64,000 bases of DNA from NCBI RefSeq assembly GCF_001645125.1, contig NZ_LXKA01000065.1, positions 62,001 to 126,000 of the forward strand, written 5' to 3'. The position numbers were made by a program, and so were the translations under genes. Positions within the stretch are counted from its first letter, which is position 1. Each line of letters starts with the position of its first letter. Shown here piece after piece: positions 28,203-36,319 of the stretch. The notes below the pieces were generated by a model, which ran no database searches, was not told where the DNA came from, and saw nothing but the letters and a program-made list of their open reading frames with translations. Origin of the DNA: Paraburkholderia ginsengiterrae (GTDB lineage Bacteria; Pseudomonadota; Gammaproteobacteria; Burkholderiales; Burkholderiaceae).

Positions 28203-28444
28203 GATGGGCCTCGCGTGGTGCCGGGTTTCGCTGGGTTTCAATTGCACGCCGCCTGCCGTGGGCCCAAGGCGTCAGGCTGTTTTCAGCGTGCGGCGCAACG
28301 TACTGCACGACGAATCATCGCGCCGCGCACGCGGCGGCGATGCACGAAGGAAAACGCGCTTTCCGGCGGTTCTTACGACCCGTTCCGCCCTCTTGCAAGC
28401 GATTCCAATTGCACGTGAATTCTTTCTTCGGAGGAATTTTGGCG
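28203..28444. promoter_or_regulatory. Divergent control region between the FlgH-like operon and the second regulator
   Basis: This stretch must hold promoters for both directions. No clear -10/-35 pair or operator repeat was recognised. It is a natural binding site for one or both flanking OmpR-type regulators, by position only. Confidence 0.4.
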
Positions 28445-28612
28445 ATGCGAAACAAGTCCGGCGCGGCCGCGCAAGCGCTCCAGTCCGGCACCGTGGAAAT
28501 ATGCGGTGAGCCTTGTATGGCGGGCCTCACACGCGAACCAGATGCAATGGCGCGGCGCTACGTAAGCATTGGTAAGAAAACAGTCGGCCGCGCGCCGCGC
28601 GGGCCAGTCTAG
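28445..28612 (+). CDS. Putative 55-residue protein upstream of the second response regulator
   Basis: An open frame begins at ATG 28445, 10 nt after a GGAGG, and ends 9 bp before the response-regulator start. The product begins MRNKSGAAAQALQSGTVEIC and contains a second Cys in GEPCMAG. It ends with a basic KKTVGRAPRGPV. The regulator's own start has no visible ribosome site, which would fit reinitiation from this ORF. No family was recognised. Confidence 0.4.
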   Translation: MRNKSGAAAQALQSGTVEICGEPCMAGLTREPDAMARRYVSIGKKTVGRAPRGPV

Positions 28613-28621
28613 AATTTCGTC

Positions 28622-29362
28622 ATGAATCCACAGGTCCTTATCGTCGACGACGATCCGGTCGTACGCGATCTGCTATGCAAGTTCTTGCAATCGAACGGCT
28701 TCGACGCGTCCGTGCTCCACGACGGCACGCATCTGCAGCGCCGGCTCGAACGTGAACGGCCGTCCGTCGTCGTGCTCGACATCATGATGCCGAACACCGA
28801 CGGCCTGCGCGCGCTCACCGCGCTGCGCGCCGCCGGCGACGACATTCCCGTGATCTTCGTGACCGCGCGCGGCACGGTGGCCGACCGCATCGTCGGGCTT
28901 TCGCTCGGCGCGGACGACTATCTGACCAAGCCGTTCGATCCGCGTGAATTGCTCGCACGCATCCATACGGTCCTGCGCCGCCGCGGACCGTCCACCACGA
29001 GCGCGCCCGAAGCACGCAAACCTTACCGGTTCGGCCCGTTCGAACTCGATTTCGCCACGCGTTCGCTGTGCCGCGACAACGCGAAGCTGCCGCTGCGCGA
29101 CAGTGAGTTCGCGCTCCTGAAGATTTTCGTCAACAATCCGTACAAGGTGTTGTCGCGCGTGCTGATTCACGATCTCGTGCATCGCGACAATCTCGCCTTC
29201 CGCGACCGCAGCCTCGACGTGCCGATCTGGCGCCTGCGCCGCGTGATCGAAGAGGATCCGTCCAATCCCTGCTACGTGCAGACGGTGCGCGGCAAAGGCT
29301 ACGTATTCGTGCCCGACGCCGACGGCACGCCCTTCGCCGAAGAGGCTGCCTCAAGCGCATGA
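28622..29362 (+). CDS. OmpR-family response regulator paired with an EnvZ-type kinase
   Basis: The 246-residue protein has a receiver domain with VDDD, VVVLDIMMPNTDG (phosphoacceptor Asp) and LTKPFDPREL. Its winged-helix output domain has LRDSEFALLKIFV, RSLDVPIWRLRRVIE and VQTVRGKGYVFVPDAD. It overlaps the kinase gene by 4 bp (29359-29362), a standard two-component pair. It is a paralogue of the regulator at 25501. The targets probably include the divergent FlgH-like operon, by position. Confidence 0.93.
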   Translation: MNPQVLIVDDDPVVRDLLCKFLQSNGFDASVLHDGTHLQRRLERERPSVVVLDIMMPNTDGLRALTALRAAGDDIPVIFVTARGTVADRIVGLSLGADDYLTKPFDPRELLARIHTVLRRRGPSTTSAPEARKPYRFGPFELDFATRSLCRDNAKLPLRDSEFALLKIFVNNPYKVLSRVLIHDLVHRDNLAFRDRSLDVPIWRLRRVIEEDPSNPCYVQTVRGKGYVFVPDADGTPFAEEAASSA

Positions 29363-30630
29363 GAAATCCGCTGAACACGCTGTTCGGCAGAATGGCGTTA
29401 CTCTCGGCGGCGGTGTTGTTCGCGATTCAGGCGGGCTGGTTCGTGCTGGTGGTCATGCAGCCGCCACGCCATGAAATCGACGGCTTTGCGCGCGGCATCC
29501 TGCTGGTGCTGCAGGCCATCAACGGCGAGCCGATGAAAGGCGCCGCGCTCGCGCCTGCCATGCGCGTGCATCTCGTGCCCACCTGGAACATGCCGGCGAG
29601 CGTGCATCTGCACGAGCCGACGAAACGCCCCCTGCTTGAACTGAGCCGGCAGCTGCACGAGAACCTGCCGCCCGGCACGCAGATCGCCGTCGACGATCTG
29701 CGCCCGCCGCAGTTGTGGGTACTGTTTCCCGGCAAATCGAACTGGGTGGTCGTGCCGGTCGACGTGCCGCCGCGGCCGCGCTTCCTGATCGAATCGATCT
29801 CGATGCTGGCCGCGGCGCTGATCCTCTCGCTGTTCGCGGTCTGGCAGATGCAGCGGCCCCTGTCGCGGGTCGCCGACGCGGCCCGCGCATTCGGCTCGGG
29901 TGGCCGGCCGGAGCCCGTCACGGTGCAAGGCCCGCGCGAACTGCGCGATCTGATCGGCTCGTTCAACGACATGATGCGGCGTCTGAACGAAGCCGGCGAC
30001 GATCAGGCCGTCATGCTGGCCGGCGTCGCGCACGATCTGAAGGCGCCGCTCACGCGGCTCAAGTTGCGCGCGAGCGTGCTGGTGGCGGAAGAGGAACGCG
30101 CCGGCCTGATCCGCGACGTCGACTCGCTGACCAACATCGTCCAGCAGTTTCTCGAGTTCGCCGGCCAGTCCGCCGACGCCGGGCCCCCGGTCGAAGTGGA
30201 CGACTTCCTGCAGGAACAGTTTTCCACCGGAGACAGTGCAGAAGCCCCGTTGTTCGCGCTCGATCTGCGCGCGGGCGCCTCGTTCAAACTGCCGCGCACG
30301 CTGCTCGACCGGCTGGTCACGAACCTCGTCGACAACGCGCTCGAGCACGGCACGCCGCCGGTGGATATCGCCACCGCACGCGACGACAGGCATTGGGTGA
30401 TCAGCGTGCGCGACCACGGCCCCGGCATTCCCGACGACCGCATCGCCGCCGCCATGAAACCGTTCGTACGGCTCGACGCCGCACGCGGTGGCGAAGGCCA
30501 TTGCGGCCTCGGCCTCGCCATCGTGGCGCGGCTCGCGCATGACCGCGGCGGACGTTGTCAGGTGCGCAATCACGCACAAGGCGGTCTGGAGGTCCGGATC
30601 GAATTGCCGGTGGCGGCGGCGCCCGCGTGA
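29359..30630 (+). CDS. EnvZ-like sensor histidine kinase
   Basis: The 423-residue inner-membrane protein has a first membrane helix (residues about 10-32) and a periplasmic sensor region of about 110 residues. A second helix (about 148-166) follows, then HAMP through DMMRRLNEAGDDQ. The dimerisation domain holds the phospho-His in LAGVAHDLKAPLTRLKLRAS. The catalytic domain has N-box NLVDNALEHG, G1 VRDHGPGIPDD and G2 GHCGLGLAIVARLA. It overlaps its regulator by 4 bp and is followed by a strong terminator. Confidence 0.94.
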   Translation: MRNPLNTLFGRMALLSAAVLFAIQAGWFVLVVMQPPRHEIDGFARGILLVLQAINGEPMKGAALAPAMRVHLVPTWNMPASVHLHEPTKRPLLELSRQLHENLPPGTQIAVDDLRPPQLWVLFPGKSNWVVVPVDVPPRPRFLIESISMLAAALILSLFAVWQMQRPLSRVADAARAFGSGGRPEPVTVQGPRELRDLIGSFNDMMRRLNEAGDDQAVMLAGVAHDLKAPLTRLKLRASVLVAEEERAGLIRDVDSLTNIVQQFLEFAGQSADAGPPVEVDDFLQEQFSTGDSAEAPLFALDLRAGASFKLPRTLLDRLVTNLVDNALEHGTPPVDIATARDDRHWVISVRDHGPGIPDDRIAAAMKPFVRLDAARGGEGHCGLGLAIVARLAHDRGGRCQVRNHAQGGLEVRIELPVAAAPA

Positions 30631-30741
30631 GCCAGCCTGGCCGGAAACAGAACACGCGCTTACGCCACCTTACCGGACGACCAATGGCCAGTGCGGCGGC
30701 CTTATAGTCACCCTCGGCAACCTCGATGCCGCCCTTCTCTG

Positions 30742-30773
30742 TCCGCCCAACTATTTGGGGCGGATTTTTTTTT
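30742..30773 (+). terminator. Rho-independent terminator after the sensor kinase gene
   Basis: TCCGCCCAA (30742-30750) pairs with TTGGGGCGGA with one bulge and is followed directly by nine T. It ends the rightward two-component operon. Confidence 0.85.
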
Positions 30774-30802
30774 GCCTGCGGCGAACGCGCCGCCTGCGAG
30801 CC

Positions 30803-31753
30803 TCACCTCACGAGGCGGCTGTGCAAGGTGTCGATCGTCGATTGCGACACGCCGAGGCCCTGCGTCAGGTAGCTCGCCATCGTGCCGTAACTCGCCTGGA
30901 CCTGATCGAAGCCGGCTTGCAGATAATCTTCCTGAACGCTCAGGAGCGGCGCCGTGACCGTGGCGACGGCGTCGCCGTCCTGCGCGCGCAGCGTGGCGGT
31001 TTGTGACTGAATGGACAGCGCCCGGTAGACATTGCTCAGCAGGTAATCCTGCATGATGACGTCTAGCGGAACATTGGCAATGCTGAGCAGGAGCGCCGCG
31101 ACCCAGCCGGTACGGTCCTTGCCCGCGCCGGAGTGAAACAGCTGCGCATCGGGTCCGCCGGCCAGACGCGTCAGGAGCGCCCCGTAACCGGCGCGCTGGG
31201 CGCCGCCGCTCACGTAGGCGCGTGCCTGCGCTTCCATGAACGCGGCGGCGGCGCCGGGCGTGTCGAGGGCCGGGGCCACAAAGTCCCGCACGCCGAGCAC
31301 GTTGAGCGTCTGCGAGACGGCGCCGCGCGGCAAGATGTCCGCGGTCCGTTCAATTTCTCCGGGCGTGCGCAGATCGTAGACCGAGGCGATACCGAGCCGG
31401 TCGATCGTGGTTTGGTCGGCGGCGTCGAGGGTCAGCGCGTTCGAGCGATAGAACACGCCGCGACGCATCTGTTTGCCGTCGACGGTCGGATAGCCCGCCG
31501 CCGCGCCCGCCAGATCGCGGAAGTTGTCCACCGACGCGAGACGCGGCGTTGCCGGCTGATCCGCGTTGAGGTTGCCGCCGCCGCACGCGGCCAGCATCGA
31601 ACTGCCCATGCCGGAGATCAGCAGGACGCTGGCCGAGCGCTTCAGAAAAATACGGCGCGACAGCGGCGCCTCCGGTTCCGGGATCCGGTCTGCCCGCAGG
31701 GTTGTGCTCGCGGAGCAGCGGACAGGCGAGCAGTTATTTGCGGTGACAGGCAT
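30803..31753 (-). CDS. Tat-exported lipoprotein with tyrosine-phosphatase fold and Cys-to-Ser active site
   Basis: The 316-residue protein (ATG 31753) has a twin-arginine motif SRRIFLK, a hydrophobic run and a lipobox LAAC. A domain of the Y_phosphatase3/PtpB type follows. It keeps NFRDLAGAAAGYPTVDGKQM, RRGVFYRSNAL and IASVYDLRTPGEIER. The P-loop reads FHSGAGKDRTGW: the catalytic Cys of HCxAGKDRTG is Ser208, while the Asp, Arg and Thr are retained. It should therefore be inactive as a Cys phosphatase and may bind phospho-ligands. A GTG start at 31795 is possible. It is monocistronic. Confidence 0.88.
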   Translation of the reverse strand: MPVTANNCSPVRCSASTTLRADRIPEPEAPLSRRIFLKRSASVLLISGMGSSMLAACGGGNLNADQPATPRLASVDNFRDLAGAAAGYPTVDGKQMRRGVFYRSNALTLDAADQTTIDRLGIASVYDLRTPGEIERTADILPRGAVSQTLNVLGVRDFVAPALDTPGAAAAFMEAQARAYVSGGAQRAGYGALLTRLAGGPDAQLFHSGAGKDRTGWVAALLLSIANVPLDVIMQDYLLSNVYRALSIQSQTATLRAQDGDAVATVTAPLLSVQEDYLQAGFDQVQASYGTMASYLTQGLGVSQSTIDTLHSRLVR

Positions 31754-31997
31754 GAGGCGTGGCTGGCGCGGACGTGAGCAGATGGTTCGCAGCACCGGCG
31801 CTGCGAGCGCAGTTTAACGTTGCAGAATGTTCTTTGAGTTACACGGTAGGAGTTGGTAAGGAAAGTCGCTTCCGTTTCTTACCGTTGCCCGCCATTTTTA
31901 ACCACAACTGGCCGCAGGAAGCCCCATTTCCGTAGAATACAAACACCCCACATTCGGGCGACGGCAGGCTAAACCGCCCTGGAGATCACAACAAAAC

Positions 31998-33257
31998 ATG
32001 GCATCTCTCCAATGGTTCACCGAACTGACCCAGCGCGAACGCCGCACGCTCTATGCCGGCTTCGGCGGTTACGCGGTCGACGCCTTCGACTTCATGATCT
32101 ACTCCTTCCTCATTCCGACGCTGATCGCGACATGGGGCATGACCAAAAGCGAAGCCGGGATGATCGCCACCAGTTCGCTGATCTCGTCGGCGGTCGGCGG
32201 CTGGCTCGCGGGCATTCTGGCCGACCGCTATGGCCGCATCCGTGTGCTCCAGTGGACGATCGCCACCTTTGCGCTCTTCACGTTCCTGTCCGGCTTCACC
32301 CATTCGTTCTGGCAGCTGCTCACCACACGCACGCTGCAGGGTATTGGCTTCGGCGGTGAATGGTCGGTCGTGACGATCATGATGGCCGAAACGATTCGCT
32401 CACCGCAGCATCGCGCGAAAGCCGTGGGCACCGTGCAAAGCAGCTGGTCGTTCGGCTGGGCGGCCGCGGCCATCATCTACTGGGCATTCTTCGCGCTGCT
32501 ACCGGAACAGGTCGCGTGGCGTGCCTGCTTCTGGATCGGCCTGTTGCCCGCGGCGTGGATCATCTATATCCGCCGCAACGTGAGCGATCCGGACATCTTC
32601 GTCGAAACACGCCGCGCCCGCGACAACGGCCTCGATACCGCCCACTTCCTGCAGATTTTCTCGCTCGCTCACATCAGGACCACGCTGCTCGGCAGCGTCT
32701 TGTGCACCGGCATGCTCGGCGGCTACTACGCGATCACCACCTGGCTGCCGACCTATCTCAAGACTGTGCGCCACCTGTCGGTGTTCAATACCAGTGGCTA
32801 TCTGATCGTGCTGATCGTCGGGTCGTTCACGGGGTACATCGTCGGCGCGATTCTGTGCGACCGGATCGGCCGGCGCGCGTCGTTCGTGCTGTTCGCGATT
32901 GGCTCGTTCGTGCTTGGCATGGTCTACACCATGCTGCCGATCACGGACGGCATGATGCTCGCGCTCGGCTTCCCGCTCGGCATCGTCGTGCAAGGGATTT
33001 TTGCGGGCGTGGGCGCGTACCTGTCGGAGCTTTATCCAAACGCGATACGCGGCTCCGGACAAGGTTTCTGCTACAACCTGGGGCGCGGGCTCGGCTCGTT
33101 CTTTCCGATTCTGGTCGGCACCCTGTCGCAAACCATGACGCTGGTCAAGGCGATGGGCGTCGTGGCGGGCTCGGGCTATCTGCTCGTGATCGTCGCCGCG
33201 TTGTGTCTGCCGGAAACCAAGGGCAAGGTACTCGGCGCAGTCAGTCCCACCGCCTGA
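31998..33257 (+). CDS. Major facilitator superfamily transporter
   Basis: The 419-residue permease has twelve predicted helices. MFS signatures are AGILADRYGRIRVLQW between helices 2 and 3 and CDRIGRRASFVLF between 8 and 9, plus RTLQGIGFGGEWSVVTIMM in helix 4. The latter two features place it near the sialate, benzoate and carboxylate proton symporters (NanT/AAHS/JEN-like group). GGAG lies upstream of the ATG. It precedes a DadA-like dehydrogenase by 10 bp, so the substrate may be a D-amino acid or related amine; that is inference. Confidence 0.88.
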   Translation: MASLQWFTELTQRERRTLYAGFGGYAVDAFDFMIYSFLIPTLIATWGMTKSEAGMIATSSLISSAVGGWLAGILADRYGRIRVLQWTIATFALFTFLSGFTHSFWQLLTTRTLQGIGFGGEWSVVTIMMAETIRSPQHRAKAVGTVQSSWSFGWAAAAIIYWAFFALLPEQVAWRACFWIGLLPAAWIIYIRRNVSDPDIFVETRRARDNGLDTAHFLQIFSLAHIRTTLLGSVLCTGMLGGYYAITTWLPTYLKTVRHLSVFNTSGYLIVLIVGSFTGYIVGAILCDRIGRRASFVLFAIGSFVLGMVYTMLPITDGMMLALGFPLGIVVQGIFAGVGAYLSELYPNAIRGSGQGFCYNLGRGLGSFFPILVGTLSQTMTLVKAMGVVAGSGYLLVIVAALCLPETKGKVLGAVSPTA

Positions 33258-33267
33258 GATCGCACAC

Positions 33268-34533
33268 ATGAAAACGATCGTTCTCGGCGGCGGCGTGATT
33301 GGCGTCGCCACCGCTTTTTACCTGCGCCAGCAAGGCTGCGAGGTCTGTGTGATCGAGCGCGAACCGGACGTCGCGCTCTCCACCAGTTTCGGCAACGCCG
33401 GCGTGATCGCGCCGGGCTACGTGACGCCGTGGGCGGCGCCCGGCATGCCGGCAAAGATACTCAAATACCTGTTCAAACCCGCTTCGCCGCTGATTTTCCG
33501 GCCCACCGTCGATCCGGCTCAATGGCGCTGGATTGCCCGCTGGCTGCGGGAATGCGACCTCGAACGCTTTCGCGTCAACAAGCAGCGCATGCAGCGCATC
33601 GCTTACTACAGCCGCGAGTGTCTGCGCGCATTCCGCGAGTGTCATCCGTTCGACTACGGCCGCAGCCAGGGCTATCTGCAACTGTTTCGCAGCGAGTATG
33701 ACGTCGAACTCGCGCAGCCGGCGCTGGCCGTGCTGCGCGACGCCGGTATCACGCATCGGGAAGTCAGCGCGGAGCAGTGCGTCGAGATCGAACCGGGTTT
33801 GCGCTGGGCGCGTCAGGCGCCGCTCGCGGGCCTCTATCTGCCCGACGACGAAGCCGGCGACTGTGCCCGTTTCACCCGCGAACTGCGCGCGATCTGCGAA
33901 CGCAGCGGCGTGCGCTTTCGTTTCGATACGCGCGTCACGTCGCTCGACGTGCAGGGCGGCACCGCCCGAGCCGTGCGTGTCGAGAGCGAACGCGGCGCCG
34001 AATCGTTACCGGCCGATGCCGTCGTGGTGGCACTGGGCGTCGACAGCGCAGCGCTACTCGCACCGCTCGGCGTGAAAGTGCCGCTTTACCCCGTGAAAGG
34101 CTATTCGGCAACGCTGCCCGTTATCGACGAAGAAAAATCCCCGCACGCGGCGCTCATGGACGAGTCACTGAAAACGGCGATCACGCGCTTCGGCAACAAC
34201 CTGCGCGTCGCCGGCACGGCAGAGCTCGGCAACCGTCAGAGCACGCTGCGCGAGCAAGCGTTGCAGACGCTGTTGAAAGTGCTCGGCGACTGGTTTCCGC
34301 ATGCGGCCAATCCCACGTCCGCGCATTTCTGGGTGGGCCGCCGCCCGATGACCCCCGACGGCGCACCGCTGCTCGGTCCGTCCGGAGTGGGCAACTTGTG
34401 GCTGAACGTCGGGCACGGCTCGACGGGTTGGGCAATGTCGATGGGCTCGGGGCGTGTGGTGGCGGATCTGATCACGCAACGCCGACCGGAAATCGATCTC
34501 GACGGATTGACGTTGACGCGCTACCGGAAGTGA
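33268..34533 (+). CDS. DadA-like D-amino acid dehydrogenase (FAD)
   Basis: The 421-residue flavoprotein belongs to the DAO family. Its FAD-binding start is MKTIVLGGGVIGVATAFYLR, followed by the DadA-typical STSFGNAGVIAPGYVTPWAA. Further segments are YLPDDEAGDCARFTREL, PLYPVKGYSATLPV and the C-terminal GHGSTGWAMSMGSGRVVADL. DadA enzymes oxidise D-amino acids and pass electrons to the respiratory chain. It may be one of several paralogues in the genome, so the symbol is not assigned. It is co-transcribed with the MFS gene and ends at a terminator shared with gltD. Confidence 0.9.
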   Translation: MKTIVLGGGVIGVATAFYLRQQGCEVCVIEREPDVALSTSFGNAGVIAPGYVTPWAAPGMPAKILKYLFKPASPLIFRPTVDPAQWRWIARWLRECDLERFRVNKQRMQRIAYYSRECLRAFRECHPFDYGRSQGYLQLFRSEYDVELAQPALAVLRDAGITHREVSAEQCVEIEPGLRWARQAPLAGLYLPDDEAGDCARFTRELRAICERSGVRFRFDTRVTSLDVQGGTARAVRVESERGAESLPADAVVVALGVDSAALLAPLGVKVPLYPVKGYSATLPVIDEEKSPHAALMDESLKTAITRFGNNLRVAGTAELGNRQSTLREQALQTLLKVLGDWFPHAANPTSAHFWVGRRPMTPDGAPLLGPSGVGNLWLNVGHGSTGWAMSMGSGRVVADLITQRRPEIDLDGLTLTRYRK

Positions 34534-34593
34534 GCGCACTGGCCTCACGCGCGTGACGCTGCGCGAGCGCGGAGCCAACGATAAAGCCGGCAT

Positions 34594-34628
34594 TAAAAAG
34601 CCGGGTCACCCTCTCAGGTGCCCGGCCT
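34594..34628. terminator. Hairpin terminator between dadA-like gene and gltD
   Basis: GCCGGGTCACC (34600-34610) pairs with GGTGCCCGGC (34617-34626) with one bulge. The T-run serves leftward transcripts from gltD; rightward transcripts from the dadA-like gene also meet the stem. Confidence 0.8.
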
Positions 34629-34716
34629 TGTTCTTCACCACTTTGACATACCGCTAGATGTGCCGCTCACGCGGCACATTGTCGTCTCCACCTCTTCCTG
34701 CAAACAGTGGCCGACT

Positions 34717-36186
34717 TTAGCGCGGCAGTTCCGAATGGCCCATCAGGTACGCATCGACGGAACGCGCGCACTGGCGGCCTTCGCGAATCGCCCACACCAC
34801 CAGCGACTGGCCGCGACGCATGTCGCCCGCGGTGAACACCTTGTCCACCGACGTGTAGTACGCCTTGTCGCCTTCGGTCGACGCGCGCACATTGCCGCGC
34901 GCATCCTTGTCGACGCCGAATGCTTCGAGCACCGGCGAAACCGGCTGCGTGAAGCCCATGGCGAGCAGGACCAGATCGGCCTTCATTTCGAACTCGGAAC
35001 CCGGCACTTCCTGCATCTTGCCGTCCTTCCATTCTACGCGTGCCGCGATCAGCTTCTCGACCTTGCCGTTCTTGCCTTCGAGGCGCTTGGTCGCCACCGC
35101 CCAGTCGCGCGAGCAGCCTTCGTCATGCGACGACGACGTGCGCAGCTTGATCGGCCAGTACGGCCACACGAGCGGCTTGTTCTCTTCTTCCGGCGGTTGC
35201 GGCAGCAGTTCGAATTGCGTGATGCTCTTCGCGCCATGACGGTTCGACGTGCCCACGCAGTCCGAACCCGTATCGCCGCCGCCGATCACGACCACATGCT
35301 TGCCCTTTGCGAGCAGCTGGTTCGCGACCTTGTCGCCGGCGTTGACCTTGTTCTGCTGCGGCAGGAAGTCCATTGCGTAATGGATGCCTTCCAGCTCGCG
35401 GCCCGGCACCGGCAGATCGCGCGGCGTTTCCGAACCGCCGGCGATCACGACCGCATCGAACTGTTCCTTCAGTTCCGCCGGCGTGATGGTTTCCTTGGCC
35501 GTGTTGCCGATATGCGCCGGCAGCGAATCCGCCTTGCCGATGAACACGTTGGCGCGGAACGTCACGCCTTCGGCTTCCATCTGGCGCATGCGGCGATCGA
35601 TCAGCCACTTCTCCAGCTTGAAGTCTGGAATGCCGTAGCGCAGCAGGCCACCAATGCGGTCGTTCTTTTCGAACACGGTGACATCGTGCCCCGCGCGCGC
35701 GAGTTGCTGCGCGACGGCGAGACCCGCGGGGCCGGAACCGACCACGGCGACCTTCTTGCCGGTCTTGTGCTTCGGCGGCTGCGGTGCGACCCAGCCTTCG
35801 GTCCAGGCCTTGTCGATGATCGCGTGCTCGATCGACTTGATGCCGACCGGGTCGTCGTTGATGCCGAGCGTGCACGCCGCTTCGCACGGTGCCGGGCAGA
35901 TGCGGCCCGTGAACTCGGGGAAGTTGTTGGTGGAGTGCAGCACTTCAATCGCGTTCTTCCAGTCCTGATGGAACACCAGGTCGTTGAAGTCCGGGATGAT
36001 GTTGTTCACCGGGCAGCCGTTGTTGCAGAACGGAATGCCGCAGTCCATGCAACGCGCGCCTTGAATCTTCGCTTCGTCGTCGGTCAGTGCGGCGACGAAT
36101 TCCTTGTAGTGCTTCACACGCGTGAGCGGAGCTTCGTACGCCTCGTGGCGGCGTTCGAACTCGAGAAAACCGGTTGCCTTGCCCAT
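34717..36186 (-). CDS. gltD: Glutamate synthase small subunit GltD
   Basis: GltD supplies electrons from NADPH through FAD and iron-sulfur clusters to GltB. The 489-residue protein has N-terminal cysteine motifs [17 protein letters not shown] and [15 protein letters not shown] for [4Fe-4S] clusters. FAD-binding [15 protein letters not shown] and NADPH-binding [16 protein letters not shown] come next. The C-terminal flavin segment [18 protein letters not shown] completes the fold. It follows gltB by 133 bp on the same strand. Confidence 0.97.
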   Translation of the reverse strand: MGKATGFLEFERRHEAYEAPLTRVKHYKEFVAALTDDEAKIQGARCMDCGIPFCNNGCPVNNIIPDFNDLVFHQDWKNAIEVLHSTNNFPEFTGRICPAPCEAACTLGINDDPVGIKSIEHAIIDKAWTEGWVAPQPPKHKTGKKVAVVGSGPAGLAVAQQLARAGHDVTVFEKNDRIGGLLRYGIPDFKLEKWLIDRRMRQMEAEGVTFRANVFIGKADSLPAHIGNTAKETITPAELKEQFDAVVIAGGSETPRDLPVPGRELEGIHYAMDFLPQQNKVNAGDKVANQLLAKGKHVVVIGGGDTGSDCVGTSNRHGAKSITQFELLPQPPEEENKPLVWPYWPIKLRTSSSHDEGCSRDWAVATKRLEGKNGKVEKLIAARVEWKDGKMQEVPGSEFEMKADLVLLAMGFTQPVSPVLEAFGVDKDARGNVRASTEGDKAYYTSVDKVFTAGDMRRGQSLVVWAIREGRQCARSVDAYLMGHSELPR

Positions 36187-36319
36187 GTGGTTCTCTTCTC
36201 TATCTGTATCAGGTGGGGTGATCTACACCCGCCGCATCGCACCGTTGAACGGTCGCACGCGGCGGGTACGGCTAAAGGTGACGTCCTGCTGGTAACCAGC
36301 GAGGCGGCTAGTCGATGAA

